A stretch of DNA of 64,000 bases from Petaurus breviceps papuanus (GCA_028583685.1 JAMXIF010001118.1:5414366-5478365), one strand, 5' to 3'. Counted from the first letter of the stretch, positions 47,510-61,514 are shown. The notes: a model not told the origin generated them from the letters alone. Numbers and translations: made by a program.

Positions 47510-47993
47510 GTAGGAAAGCAAAAAAATTCAGAACCACCTGAGCAGTCTTGATCCTCTTACTTCCTTGATATTAGAACTGCCTGGGATACCCTGAAGCATA
47601 AGACTAGTAGTGAAAACAATGGCTTTGTATAATTGTACATCAAGTCCTGAGAGTATCCTTTTGTAAGCAGCCTCTTGGTGGGCTGCTTCTTACTGCCTTG
47701 GCCTGAAGACCATTATTCCAGAAAATATAGATAATATCCCTTCCCTACCTATTCCAATCATGTATTGGGGGTGTATTTGCAGTCTCTATGGAAAAGTTTT
47801 GGTGGTCTACCCTAATACTTTTAACTTTTCCTTGCTAATCACTCCATGTCCACTTGTGTGTCTGCAGTTAAGCTATGTGGTGGCTTTGGGGCTTTCCCTT
47901 AAACATGAAAATAAAAGGTTCTATTCCTTTCAGCATTGATTACTCATCAAATTCTTGTTTGCTGCCCCATCAGTCCCAACAACGAACCATGAC
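47510..47993 (+). mobile_element. Candidate old solo LTR
   Basis: Starts TGTAGGAAAGCA and ends CCATGACA, with a poly-A signal (AAATAAAAGGTTC, about 47910) and a C-rich stretch 'GCTGCCCCATCAGTCCC' just before the end, all at LTR-like spacing. No matching TSD seen, so the class is unsure. Confidence 0.4.
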
Positions 47994-47999
47994 AATATT

Positions 48000-48790
48000 T
48001 CTCTTCCAGAGCAACTCTTATCAATAGATCAGGAAATATAGAGAAAACTAAATAAAAGTAGACCAAAGATATGGATAGAGAAGTTTATCCAATTCCATTG
48101 TATCAAAGCCAAATTTAATTTCTAGTTCAGATCTTTAAGGATTGACACCCAGAAAATGCTGACATTTGCTTGGGAATAGATGGATTTTCAGTTTTAACTT
48201 AGGTCTTAAGTAAGGGCTTAGTTTACCATGTCTCAGCTATTTCCAAACTATGCCATCTGTACTCTGGCTCTTCATCATCATGTCACAGGAATCTCGGGTC
48301 TGCCTTTGGGACCCTGACTATTAGTAAGTAAGTCTTCTCACTTTTAAAAAATAATCCTAGTTTCTAAAATGGATTGCTAAACTTGTTTTGAATTAAATCT
48401 GATTAAAATTCCAGGGCTCCTCAAAAATTTAGAACCTGCAATATACCCTTTTCATATGATCTTCAAACTTTCTATAATAGAATTTCTTGAGCCCTATGAG
48501 CCAGTTGAGAAGGTTCTCTCAGATGTGTATATTTATCTCTGTAAGAATAAACATTGCTAAGTATTATGGACTTGGAAATGGGGAGGTGTGAATTCACTCC
48601 CATACACTGCCATACCATCAGGCATTGTTATCAAATGTGGGCAGACCTCAGTGGTTTGAGTTAGCATTGCTCCTACACTCATTGTTCTGAAACCCAGCTG
48701 GTAGCCTTTGGGCAAGATGAGTATAAAAATGTTTTTTTTTTCTTTTTTTTAACCTTTTGTAGAAACTATGAAGTCTTGAGGAACATCCTT
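48000..48790. other. No gene recognised
   Basis: Unclassified DNA, no coding signal. Confidence 0.45.
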
Positions 48791-48795
48791 GCTAA

Positions 48796-48797
<2 letters not shown>

Positions 48798-48891
<94 letters not shown>

Positions 48892-48901
48892 NNNNNNNNN
48901 N

Positions 48902-48962
<61 letters not shown>
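48798..48962. repeat. (TA)n(TG)n microsatellite with assembly gap
   Basis: TA run, then TG run broken by ten N (48892-48901). The true length is unknown. Confidence 0.97.
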
Positions 48963-48965
<3 letters not shown>

Positions 48966-50670
48966 GTCCTTGATGATAGCTTGTATTTCTTTTTATGCTC
49001 TGAGCTCCTTTTTAAGTGTTTTGAGCATTGCTTCTACTTAGGGTTTCAGAAAGATTTTAGTAAAAGGAGTCGTAACAAACTTTCTGAATCTGAGTGCTTT
49101 ATTATATCAGATTCAGGAAAGCAATTCTGATAGCAGGATTTCAAAGAAAACTCATGAACATAGAGGACTTAGACTTTAACTCCAGTTCACCTTACTTCAC
49201 CTTTATTTGATAACATTTTAACCAAACAAATTTTCCATTCAATTATCTCCTTTGTTTTATCTTTTCCTGAGTCAATAATAATTTTGGAATCTTGCAATAT
49301 CTGTGGAGGCTGACATAAAGTAATTCACTGATAATAATTACAATTATTGTATCCCTCAGTATATGTTCCCCAAAATCTTTAAACGAATTCTCCTCTTCAC
49401 TTGATATATCACTCTCTGCCTCCCACTCATAAGATATGGATATAATTATTTAATACATGCATATGACTCAATACTTAGTCAGGACTGAGGTTTTCCCTTG
49501 CCTGGGAGAACAAGACAGAAAACCTATACATGCCTCTACTAAAAAAAAATAAATAAATAACCAGTCTTATCTTTATATCAGCCTAAATGATTTAGATGTG
49601 GCTGATCTTGAGGTATATGTAATTGAGCATATAAATCATCTCTTAACCCCAAGGCCCAAAGGGAAATGGGTACATTTCTTTTAGCCTTGGGGTGTTTTAG
49701 AAAACACTTCCATATATTTGTGCTAGAAAGAAGGGGAAGAAACCACAAATAGTCTGACCTTCTAACTTTCCTCTTGGGTTTTAATATCACCTGTTTACAA
49801 GAGATCTGACTTTTAGAAAATAAATTCCCATATATCCAAGATGTTAGGTCCTTTTCCTTTCGAAATTTCTAGCAAAGTAATTTTGGTAGAAGCAAGGGCA
49901 AACCATCAGGAATTAATCTGTGTGAGATACAGGGAAAATACTCAGTTCTATCAATTTTGATCCAGCTCCCTATCAAGGTCGACCTAGTAATGCCTTAACA
50001 TAAATATATATGTAGTAACATGTATACTGATTATTCAGAAATGTGTAAGTCAACTGGAATCCTAAACATTACAGTTTTTAAAATATTCATTACTTAATAC
50101 AACTTAGAAGGCTTAATGATAACACCTGTGACAGTTGCAGTACATTTAGATTCATAGGAAGTAGGCAATATTGTTTCCCCAATATTTTGTCCATTTATCT
50201 GGTATACCATCTTGAGTTAATTAGGAAATTATTGAGCTAATGTCACTTATAATCACCATATTATAATAATTCAATATAAGGGTCAACTATGGTGGAATTT
50301 TATAGATTGCTTTAACCAAGGGGGGAGTATGATATGGGGAGGAGGAAAGGGGTGAGGAAGTACTGAATTTGGTTTCAGAGATTCTGGTAGAAAACCCTTG
50401 ATCTGCCCCTTATGTCTTGTGTTATTTTCTTCCACTGCCACCTTTCTACTTTCCTCCCAAACACATAAAAATGTAGCCAAGCTTGGGTATGTACATCACA
50501 TGCCATCCATTTGCCCAAGATAATGGAAAGAAAAAAAATCAAACAGATGTAGCCAAGCCAATAGTCAGGTATGCACATGCAGGAAATGGTACTTTGAATG
50601 TCATGGGCTTATGGACACAAGGAAATCAGGATGGAAAGATTTTTTTCATTGTGATAAGTAAAGGGTGTTT
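48963..50670. other. No gene recognised
   Basis: AT-rich unclassified DNA with a small (AAAT)n patch near 49545. No coding frame supported. Confidence 0.45.
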
Positions 50671-50690
50671 CTTATGCATTTTTGCTTTTT

Positions 50691-53589
50691 TCCAATTTAT
50701 TTATTTATTTATTTTTAGTTTTCAACATTCAGAAACAAAAGATTTTGAGATACAAAATTTTCTCCCCTCTTTCCCCTACCACCCACCCAAAAGTAGCGAG
50801 CCTACTGAATACCCCTTCCCCCAATCTGTTCTCTCTTATATCCTCCATTATCCCACCCCCCAACTTTCTAGTAGGGCAAGATGGATTTCTATATTCCAGT
50901 GACTGTATATCTTATTTCCCTGGTGCTTTTAAAAAGCAACTATTTAAACATTTGTTTTTAAAACTATGAGTTACAGATTTTTTTTTCCCTTCTTCCCTCC
51001 TCACCAATCCACACTGGGAAGATAAGCAATTTACTATAGGTTGGACATCTGTAGTTACACAAAACATTGCCATAGTAGTTATATTTTGAAACACTAATTA
51101 TAATTCCCTCCATCCTATCCCGCCCCCTACTTGTTCTATTTTCTCTTTTGACACTGTCGATTTTCAAAAGTGTGTGTTTCTAACAACCCTCTCCCCCAAT
51201 CTACCCTCCCTTCTACACTCCCCCCTCTTATGCACTTCCCCCCCTATTTTCCTGTAGGGTAAGATACCCAATTGTGTATGTATATTATTCCCTCCTTAAG
51301 CCAAATTCAACGAGTATAACATTGACCCATTCCCTTTCACCTTCTTACTCTTCCCTTCCATTGTAACAGTTTTCTCTTTCCTCTTTTTTATGAGATAATT
51401 TACCCTAATCTATCTCTCCTTTTCTCCTCCCAATATATTACTCTCTCAACTATAAATTTTATATTTTTAGATGGCATCCCTTCATATTTAACTCATGCTG
51501 TGCCCTCTGTCTATGTATACATGTACATACATATGCACACACTCACATATATATACATATATAAACCCTCCTAGATATACATATATATGTATACACACAC
51601 ACACATATATATATGTGTATATATATACACACATATATGTTCCCTTCAACTATCCTCATACTGAGAAAAGTCTTATGAGGTAGAATTATTGTTTTTCCAA
51701 GTAGGAAAGTAAATAGTTCAACTTTAACAAGTTCCTTATGATTTCTTTTTCCTGTTTACCTTTTCTTGCTTCTTGTATTTGAAAGTCAAATTTTCTGTTC
51801 AGCTCAGTTTTTCATCAAGAATTCTTGAAAGTCCTCTATTTCATTAAATGACGATATTATACCCTGAAACAGTATACTCAGTTTTGCTGGGTAGGTGATT
51901 CTTGGTTTAAATCCTAGCTCCTTTGACCTCTGGAATATCATATTCCAAGCCCTTCGATACCTTAAAGTAACAGCTGCTAGGTCTTGTGTTATCCTGATTG
52001 TGTTTTCACATTACTCAAATTGTTTCTTCCTGATTGTTTGCAGTATTTTCTCCCTGACCTGGGAACGCTGTAATTTGGCTATAATATTCCTAGGATGGTT
52101 TTTTTTTTTGGAATATTTTTCAAGAGGTAATTGGTAAATTTTTTCAATTTTTATTTTACCCACTGGTTCTAGAATATCAGGGCAATTTTGTTTGATAATT
52201 TCTTCATAGATGGTGTCTTGGCTTATTTTTGGATCATGGCTTTCTGGGAGTCCAATAATTTTTAAATTATCTCTCCTGCATTTATTTTTCAGGTCAGTGC
52301 TTTTCCCAATGGGATATTTCACATTGCATTCTATTTCATTTTCATTTGTTTGAATCTGTTTTATAATATCTTGATTTCTCATAAAGTCACTAGCTTCCTC
52401 TTGCTCCAATCTAATTCTGAAGGAATTATGTTTTTCAGTGAGTTTTTGAAATTCCCTTTTCTTCTGGCAAATTCAGCTTTTTAAGGCATTCATCCCCTCA
52501 TTGGCTTTTTGGGCCTATTTTGCCATTTGTATTAGTCTATTTTTAGGTTTTATTTTTATCAGTATTTTGGGGGTCTCCTTTAGCCTGCTGTTGACACACT
52601 TTTCATGATTTTCTTGCATCATTCTCATTTCTCTTTCCGATTTTTCCTCCACTTCTCTTATTTGATTTGCAAAATCCTTCTTGACCTCCTCCATGGCCTG
52701 TAACCAGCTCATATTTTTCTTGGAAGCTTTTGATGCAGGAGTTCTGACTTAGATGTCTTCCACCCATTCCATGCTTTGATCCTTTTGGCCTCCAAAAATG
52801 GATTCTATGGTCCATTTGCACTTCCTCTGCTTGCTCATCTTGCCAGCCAATTACTTGACTTTTGAGCTCTTTGCCATGGTAGAACTCTGCTTCCAGAATG
52901 GAGACAGCCATGTCCCAAATTGCTGGGATTTCTGCAGCTGCCATATCTATTAGGAGTGCACCCTTTGGAGCTCCCACAATCTCTGACACACTGGCCACAC
53001 ACTCTAGGACCACCCCCCAAGTCCATGATCCAAATCAAAGCAGGTTAAAGCAAGAGAGACTACCCTCCAAATGGTTGTTTTGTCCCCCTACAATCTGCAT
53101 GCCAAGAACTCTGGAGGCAGCCATGCAGCAGCAACTGCAGCCTCTGCAGCTTAACCACTTCTTGCCCAGGGGTCAGGGGCCAGATCTGCTCTTCTCCCAC
53201 CCAGTTCCATCACAGTTCCCCACTGACCTTTTACTTTCTCTTTAGTGTTTATGGGTTGAGAAGTCAGGAAACCTCCTCAGCTGCTGGTGATTCACTCGCC
53301 TGAAGTCTGCTCTGGCACAGACTGGGCCGCTGGTCAGGGCCTCCCTGGGGTTGTAACCAGGGGGCTCACATGGGACTGTACTCAGCTCCCCACTTGGTGT
53401 GAAAGACCCATCCTGTCATCCTGCCGGGCTGCCTCCAGGAGGAGATTTGTTTCTCTCTGTCACTTTGTGGGTTCTGAAGGGCTAAAATTTGTTTGGAGTT
53501 TTGTTTTGTTTTTTTTAATGCATTTGAGGTGGTAGGAGTCAGAAGCGAGCAGAAGTCCTGTTTTTACTCCATCATCTTGGCTCCACCCC
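50691..53589 (-). mobile_element. HAL1 retrotransposon, copy C, near complete
   Basis: TSD: TGCATTTTTGC at 50675-50685 and again at 53590-53600, with similar T-rich continuation. On the minus strand: 5' end GGGGTGGAGCCAAGATGATG, 5' UTR, ORF1 (start 52838), purine-rich 3' UTR, and an (ATTT)n-type poly-A at 50695-50720. No ORF2. More diverged from A than B is, judged by eye. It contains a CA/TA microsatellite at 51525-51640. Confidence 0.85.
51765..52838 (-). pseudogene. HAL1/L1 ORF1 protein, copy C, broken
   Basis: The start at 52838 (MSKQRKC) corresponds to MTRQRKQ of copies A and B. Visible parts: coiled coil 'WLQAMEEVKKDFANQIREVE' near 52706-52647; the segment 'ECNVKYPIGKSTDLKNKCRR' leading into the RRM-like 'DNLKIIGLPESHDPKIS' near 52280; then 'EIIKQNCPDILEPVGKIKIE'; and a C-terminal domain in another frame. 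Several stops and frame changes. The stop end is approximate. Confidence 0.8.
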
Positions 53590-53600
53590 TGCATTTTTGC

Positions 53601-54009
53601 CTTTTTACATTTGTTTTTAATCCATGGTAGATATTAAATTTTATAATGATTTCACACATTGCCATATATGTCTATAACCCATATGTTTCCTTTTTAGCAA
53701 TCATCAGAGATTTATCATATCTAGCTTTTTAAATGTTCTTTGTAGTTTCTGAACTTCTTACTGATAATATTTTTGTTAGATTTCTCAAGAAGTGAAAGGG
53801 TCATTTTAAAGTCTTGAACTATTCTATTTTAGCTATCTCTATCTGACTAATTTGATTACAGTTTCCTTCAATAACTTATGCAATATGACATTTTACATTT
53901 ATTTTGCTATTTATCTTCTCCAATTATTTATGTTACCTTAACTATAATTTTGTTTCCCTGTCCATCTCTTTCTGGCATGAATGTATTTACAACTACTTTG
54001 TCTGAATTA
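53601..54009. other. No gene; AT-rich LINE-like remnant
   Basis: T-rich DNA that may be an old LINE fragment in reverse. Similar-looking text follows the L1 at 61520-61950, as if the L1 had landed inside this older repeat. Not classified. Confidence 0.35.
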
Positions 54010-54290
54010 ACAAAACAACAACAATAATAGTCAACATTTATAAAGGATTTACCATGTGCCAGGTACTGTGCTAAGTACTTTAAAATTATTATCTTATTTG
54101 ATCCTGACAACATCATTGGGAGGTAGGTCTATTATTTCTCCATTTTACAAATAAGGAAATTGAAGAAAACAGCTTTGGTGATGTAGCTAGTCACTGTCTC
54201 AGGCCAGATTTGAACTCAGGTCTTCCTGACTTCAACTCTGATATTCTATCCACTACACCACCTAGATTTTTAAGTTTGCCTGCAACATAA
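54010..54290 (-). mobile_element. MIR/THER-type SINE, near full length
   Basis: 'ACCATGTGCCAGGTACTGTG', 'TTTGATCCTGACAACATCAT', 'CAGATTTGAACTCAGGTCTT', 'TATCCACTACACCACCTAG': full reverse MIR. Confidence 0.85.
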
Positions 54291-54924
54291 TAAATTCTAA
54301 TAAAGATGATCCTTTTAAGTCTTTTTAAATCTCTGTATTAGACAAATTTTACTTTTAAACAAAATATGGTGGGGGCAGGCCAAGAGGTGATGGCACAGGG
54401 CAGGCCGAGAGGAGGCTTGACCAACAAGGAGGACAAGTCATCCCACCAACCACAAGGGCCACTACCAGGCCTTTCACCAAAGGGCTGGGACTGGAAAGAG
54501 CAAGGTAAGAACCAAATGCAGGGCCCCTTTCCAGAACAGCAAATACTCCTGGGACTACTACTCCATAGGCCAGAATTTTTTTTTAAAAGCCCCTATTATG
54601 ACCTCCAAGAACCAGGATGGCAGAGTGAACCCCACCTGCTCCACCCCCCCACCCTGAAAACATTGTAAGTATTGCCCCAGGGCAAAACCCTCAACAGTAA
54701 AGGCTTCAGAACCAGAGAGGAAGGGCATGGCTAGGGCCCTGCCTCAAAATGGGTAGAAAGCAGACTACAAAGACTCTGGAGTCCTACTATCCTCAGAGGG
54801 AGGAACCAAACTCAGAAGGAGACAATGTGGACTCCACACCCACAGCTGAAACAGCAACAGGGAATGGGACCCAAGCACAGAAAGCTCTTCTAGATGAGCT
54901 CAAAAGAAACTTTTAAAACCAAAT

Positions 54925-55168
54925 GAGAGATTGAAGACAAAATGAATAATTCTTTTAAATTCAAAATTGCAGAATAAGAAAAACATTATAATGAAGAAAA
55001 CAGCTCCTTAAAAAGAAAAGTGTATGATATGGAAAAGGAGCTCCAAGAACTAACCAAGGAAAATGATTTGCTAAAAACCAGAATCAATGGGGCGGCTAGG
55101 TGGGACAGTGAATAGAGCACCGGCCCTGGAGTCAGGAGGACCTGAGTTCAAGTCCTGCCTCAGACACT

Positions 55169-55211
<43 letters not shown>

Positions 55212-55947
55212 TAGACATATAACCCTGGGCAAGTCACTTAACCCCAGTTGCCCTGCAAAAAGCAAAACAAAAAAACAAAACAAAACAAAACACAGAATCA
55301 TCCAAATTGAAACAAACAACTCTTTGAGGAACCAAGAATTAGTCAAACAAAACAACAAGAATGAAAAATTAGAAAAAGAGGTAAAATATCTCAATGGAAA
55401 AATAACTGATCTGGAAAACAGATCCAGGAGAGATAACCTGAGAATCATAGGCCTACCAGAAAATCATGATGAAAAAATGAGCCTGGACAACATTCTTCAT
55501 GAGCTCATTAAGGAAAAATGCCCTGAGATACTAGAACATGAGGGTAAAATAGAAATTGAGAGAATCCACTGGACACTTGCTGAAAGAGATCCCAAATTGA
55601 AAAGTCCTTGAAATGTTGTTCCCAAACTCAAGAACTACCAGGTAAAAGAGAAAATACTTCAATCAGCCAGAAAGAAAGAATTCAAATATTGAGGAACTAC
55701 AGTGAGGATCACACAGGATTTGGCAGCCTCTACACTGAAAGATCTGAGGAAGTGGAATTCAATTTTCCACAAGGCAAAAGAGTTCAGGTTACAACCAAGG
55801 ATCACCTACCCAGTGAGACTGAGTATATTCTTCCAGGCAAAAAGATGGTCATTCAATGATATAACAGATTTCCAGACCTTCCTGATGAAAAAGCCAGAGA
55901 TTAATGGAAAATTCAACCTCCAATTACGAGATGCAAGAGTGACATAG
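54925..55947 (+). pseudogene. L1 ORF1 protein, broken and interrupted by a SINE
   Basis: L1 RNA-binding chaperone. Before the SINE the coiled coil reads 'YNEENSSLKRKVYDMEKELQ' (about 54987-55046); after it, 'NEKLEKEVKYLNGKITDLEN' leads into the RRM-like 'SRRDNLRIIGLPENHDEKM' (about 55421-55480). The C-terminal domain reads in another frame as 'RITYPVRLSIFFQAKRWSFN' and ends LRDARVT at 55947. At least two frame changes besides the SINE, one near 55605 and one near 55690. The start is uncertain because the 5' part is decayed. Confidence 0.8.
55079..55300 (+). mobile_element. Marsupial SINE (family A) with TSD inside L1 ORF1
   Basis: Element about 55087-55292: GGGGCGGCTAGGTGGGACAG, 'GGCCCTGGAGTCAGGAGGAC', B box 'GAGTTCAAGTCC', an internal (AC)n expansion at 55172-55208, then 'GGGCAAGTCACTTAACCCC' and an A-rich tail. 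TSD CAGAATCA at 55079-55086 and 55293-55300. Confidence 0.9.
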
Positions 55948-55961
55948 AAAGGTAAACAAGA

Positions 55962-56008
55962 AACACACACACATACACACACAAACACACAGACACACAC
56001 ACACACAC
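55962..56008. repeat. (CA)n-rich microsatellite in the L1 spacer
   Basis: CA run with interruptions just after the ORF1 stop. Confidence 0.9.
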
Positions 56009-56494
56009 CCTGTTATTTAATAAGAGCAAACTGTTTATAGACAAGCAGAGGGTATGGTATAAATTACACAAAATGACGATTTAAAAAAAAAATCTTATTG
56101 AGGGCTACAAAGGGATTGCAATGGAAGAAGAGTAATGAATGAAGTGGAAAAGGGTAAATTATGCCGCAAGAGGCATCAAAACAATATAACAGAGGAAAAG
56201 AAGGGAGGGAGAGGAGTATTATATGAGCTTTTCCCTCATTTGGGTCTGGTGCAAGGAAGGAATAACAACCAGTTAAGCATAGGACTCTATGAAGAAGAGA
56301 CGCAAAACAAAGCATATTAGAGGGAAAGAGGGGAGGCAGAGGAGCTGCACATGAGATTTGTTCCTGTCACTCTTGGTGCAAAGAAGAAATAATGTATTTA
56401 ATTAAGTATAAAAATATCCTACAGGCAGTAGGAGGGGGAAAGGGCTACAAAGGGGTGGGGGTAGTAGGGAGGAAAGAAGTAAGGGGGAAGTTTC

Positions 56495-57218
<724 letters not shown>

Positions 57219-57364
57219 AAAGGGGAAGGGGAGGAAAAGAGAGGGGGGTTTATAAGGGAATACTGAGGAAGGCAGTGGTCAAAAGGAAAACTCTTAAGGA
57301 TTGGAAGAGAGAAGGGGAGCAAAAATATAAGCGCAAACAAGGGAGGGAATAGGATGGAGGGAAA

Positions 57365-60300
57365 GAAACAGATAACCGTGAATGTAATGAACTCTCTCAT
57401 AAAACAGAGACGGGTAGCAGAATGGATAAGAAAACATAATCCTACAATATGCTGTTCACAAGAAACACATCTGAAACAGAGGGATACACACAGGGTAAAG
57501 GTAAAAGGCTGGAGTAAAATATGTCATGCCTCAGCTAAAGTAAAAAAAAAAAAAGCAGGGGGAGCAATCCTTATCTCACATAAAGCAAAAGCAAAAATTA
57601 ATCTAATTAAAAGAGATAAGGAAGGAAACTATATCCTGTTAAAAGGCACCATCGAGAATGAAGCAATATCATTACTTAACTTATATGCAAATGGTATAGC
57701 ATCCAAATTCCTAGAGGAGAAGGTAAGGGAATCGGAGGAAGAAATAGATAGCAAAACTATACTAGTGGGAGACCTTAATCGCCTCTTCTCTGAGTTGATA
57801 AATACAACATCAAAATAAACAAGAAAGAAGTTAAAGAGGTGAATAGAAATTTAGAAGGGGTAGGTATGACAGATCTCTGGAGAAAATTGAATGGGGATAA
57901 AAAAAATGTACCTTCCCAGCAGTACATGATACATACATAAAAATTGACCATGTACAAGGACATAAAAACCTCACAATTCAGTACAGAAAGGCAGAAATAT
58001 TAAATGCATAATCCTCAGATCATGATGCAATAAAGGGCCATGGAAAGACAGACTAAAAACTAATTGGAAACTAAACAATTTAATCCTAAAGAATGAGCGG
58101 GCCAAACAAGAAATCATAGAAACAATCAGTAACTTCATTCAAGAGAATGACAATAATGAGACATCATACCAAAATTTGTGGGATGCAGCAAAGACAGTAC
58201 TTAGGGGAAGTTTTATATCCCTGAGTGCATACATTAATAAATTAGAAAAAAGAGAGGTAAATGAACGGGGCATGCAATTGAAAAAGCTAGAAAAAAATTG
58301 AAAATCCTCAATTAAATACTAAATTAGAAATACTGAAAACCAAAGGAGAGATTAATAAAATTGAAATTCAGAAAACTATTGAATTAAAAAATGAAACTAA
58401 GAGCTGGTTTAATGAAAAAAAAAACAATAAAATTGATAGACCTTTAGTCAATATGATAAAAAAAAGAAGAAAAGCAAATTATGTGTATCAAAAATGAAAA
58501 GCGTGAACCTAGCACCAATGAAGAGGAAATTAAAGCAATAATTAGGAAATATTTTGCCCAGTTTTATGCACATAAATTTGACAATCTTAGTGAAATGGAT
58601 GAATATTTATAAAAATATAGGTTGCCCAAATTAACTGAAGAGGAAGTAAATTACTTAAATAACCCCATCTCAGAAAAAGAAATTGAACAAGTCATCAGTC
58701 AACTCCCTAGGAAAAAATCTCCAGGGCCAGAGGGATTTACTAGTGAATTCTATCAAAAATTTAAAAAACAATTGATTCCAATACTCTACAAACTATTCAG
58801 GAAAATCAGTGAAGAAGGATTCCTAACAAATTCTTTTTATGACACACATATGTTACTGATACCTAAATCAGGAAGAGATAAAACAGAGAAAAAAAATATA
58901 CACCCATTTCCCTCATGAATATAGATGCAAAAATTTTAAATAAAATATGAGCAAAAAGACTACAGAAACTTATCACAAGAATAATACACTTTGATCAGGT
59001 AGGATTTATTCCAGCAATGTAAGGATGGTTTAATGTTAGGAAAACCATCAGTATAATTGATCATATCAACAATAAAACTAGCACAAACCACAGGATTATC
59101 TCAATAGATGCAGAAAAGGCTTTTGACAAAATACAACATCCATTCCTATTAAAAACACTAGAAAGAATAGGAATAAGTGTAGCCTTCCTTAAAATAATAA
59201 GTAGCATCTATTTAAAGCCATCAGCAAGTATTATATGTAAAGGGGATAAGCTAGAAGCATTTCCAATAAGATCAGCGGTGAAACAAGGATGTCCACTATC
59301 ACCCCTCTTATTCAATCTGGTGCTAGAAATGTTAGCAGTAACAATTAGAGAAGAAAAAGGAATCAAATTAGGCAAAGAAGAGACCAAGCTGTCATTCTTT
59401 GCAGATGATATGAAGATATACTTAGAAAATCCTAGAGAATCAAGTACAAAACTACTTGAGACAATAAATAAATTTGGCAAAGTTGCAGGATATAAAATAA
59501 ACCCACATAAATCCTTGGCATTCCTGTATATTTGTAATGAAATTCAACAGCAAGAGATAGAAAGAGAAAACCCATTTAAAGTTATGACAGACATTATAAA
59601 ATACTTGATCATCTACCTGCCAAAACAAACCCAAGACCTACCAGAACACAACTACAAAACATTTTTCACACAAATAAAGTCAGGTATAACTAATTTGAAA
59701 GTCATCAATTGCTCATGGCTGGCTCAAGCTAATATAATAAAAATATCAATTTTACCTAAATTAAATTATAGATTTAGTGCCTTACTAGTTAATTTACCAA
59801 AAAAACTACTTTATAGAGCTAGGAAAAAAAAATAGTAACAAAATTCATTTGGAAGAACAAAAGGTCCACAATATCAAGGGAATTATTGAAAAGAAATGCT
59901 AGGGATGGTAGACTAGCTATACCAGATTTTAATCTGTACTCTAAAGCAGCAGTCCTCAAAACTACTTGATACTGGCTGAGGAATAGATTAGTGGATCAAT
60001 GGAATAGATTGGGTAAATGAGACTCAGCAGTCGATGACTATAGTAATATACTGTTTGATAAACCCAAAGACCTCAGGTTTGGGATAAGAACTCACTATTT
60101 GACAAAAACTGCTGGGAAAACTGGAATATAGTATGGCAGAAACTGGGCATAGACCATTATCTAACACCATATAACAAAATCAAGTCTAAATGGGTGCATG
60201 ATCTAGGTATAAAGGCTGATACTCTAAGCAATCTGGGAAGCAAGGAGTAGTTTACCTATCAGATTTGTGGAGAGCGGAAGACTTTATGACCAAACAAGAA

Positions 60301-61140
60301 TTAGAGGGCATTATAAAATGCAATATGGATTATTTTGATTACATTAAATTGAAAAGCTTCTCTACAAACAAAGCCAATGCAACCAGGATTAGGAGGGAAG
60401 TGGAAAATTGGGAAAGAATTTTTACAACCTATGTCACTGATAAAGGTCTCATTTCTAAAATATACAGAAAATTGAGTCATATCTATAAGAATGCAAGTCA
60501 TTCCCCAATTGATAAATGGTCAAAGAATATGAACAGGCAGTTTACAGAGGAATAAATTAAAGATATTTATAAGCATATGAAAAAATGCTCTAAATCACTA
60601 TTGATTAGACAAATGCAAATCAAAACAACTGGGAGGTACCACATCTCACCAGTCAGATTGGCTAAGAGGACAAAAGAGGAAAATGACAAATGCTGGAGAG
60701 GATGTGGACAAATTGGAACACTAATGCATTGCTTGTGTTGTGATTTGATCCAGCTATTCTGGAAAGCAATCTGGAATTATGCCCAAAGGGCTATAAATAA
60801 TTTCATTCCCTTTGACCCAGCAATACCACTTCTAGGGTTGTATGCCAAAGAGATCATAGAAGCAGGAAAAAGACCCATATGTACAAAAATATTTATAGCA
60901 GCTCTTTTTGTGGTTGCAAAGAATTGGAAATTAAGGGGGTGTCCATCAATTGGGGAATGGCTGAACAAGTTCTGGTATATGCATGTTATTGAATACTGTT
61001 GTGCAATAAGAAACAAGGAGAAGATGAACTTCATATTTACCTGGAGAGGCTTATATGAACTGATGCTGAGTGAGAAGAATAGAGCCCGGAGGAATTTGTA
61101 CACAATACAGACACAACGTATGTGTGATGACCAACCTTGA
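57365..61140 (+). pseudogene. L1 ORF2 protein (endonuclease and reverse transcriptase), broken
   Basis: Endonuclease part: 'CCSQETHL' with the catalytic Glu at 57462, 'ILVGDLN' with Asp at 57771, and 'SSDHDA' near 58015 in another frame. Reverse transcriptase: '[13 protein letters not shown]' (58712), 'SIDAEKAFDKIQHPF' (59101, first catalytic Asp), 'QGCPLSPLLFNLVLEML' (59284), 'FADDMKIY' (59398, catalytic Asp pair), 'AGYKINPHKSLAFLY' (59487). C-terminal Cys-rich part 'CWRGCGQIGTLMHC' (60691). It ends at 61138 near 'RNLYTIQTQRM'. At least eight disabling changes: stops at 57816, 58948, 59020, 60553 and others, and frame changes near 57900, 58900 and 59830. Confidence 0.9.
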
Positions 61141-61514
61141 CAAACTGGACTATTCTCAGCAATCCAGAGTCAAACCTAAAAGACTGATGATGGAGAGAGA
61201 TGTTTACATCCAGAGAAAGAACTGAGATTGAACCCAGATTGAAGAAAACTACCTGCCCTTTTTTGTTTTCTTTTTTGGTTTTGTTTCCTCTTTCCCATTC
61301 TTCATTTCATCTGTTAAAATCCTTCTTTATAACTTGACTAATGCGTGATGTGAAAGTATTTGCAGATACTATATGCAATTATATGCTGCCCTGGGGGGGG
61401 GGGGTGAGGGGAGAGGGAGATAAAATTTGAAACTCAAGGAATCGTGGTAATGAATCTTTTAAACTAAAAGTAAACAAATTAATAAAGACCAAAAAAAAAA
61501 TAAACAAATTATGG

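Noticed and set aside
48776-49130. Open frames of alternating Cys-Val and Tyr-Ile
   Set aside because: Translation of the (TA)n(TG)n microsatellite.
52898-53535. Plus-strand open frames of 115 and 82 codons
   Set aside because: Antisense to the HAL1 copy C 5' UTR, as for copy B.
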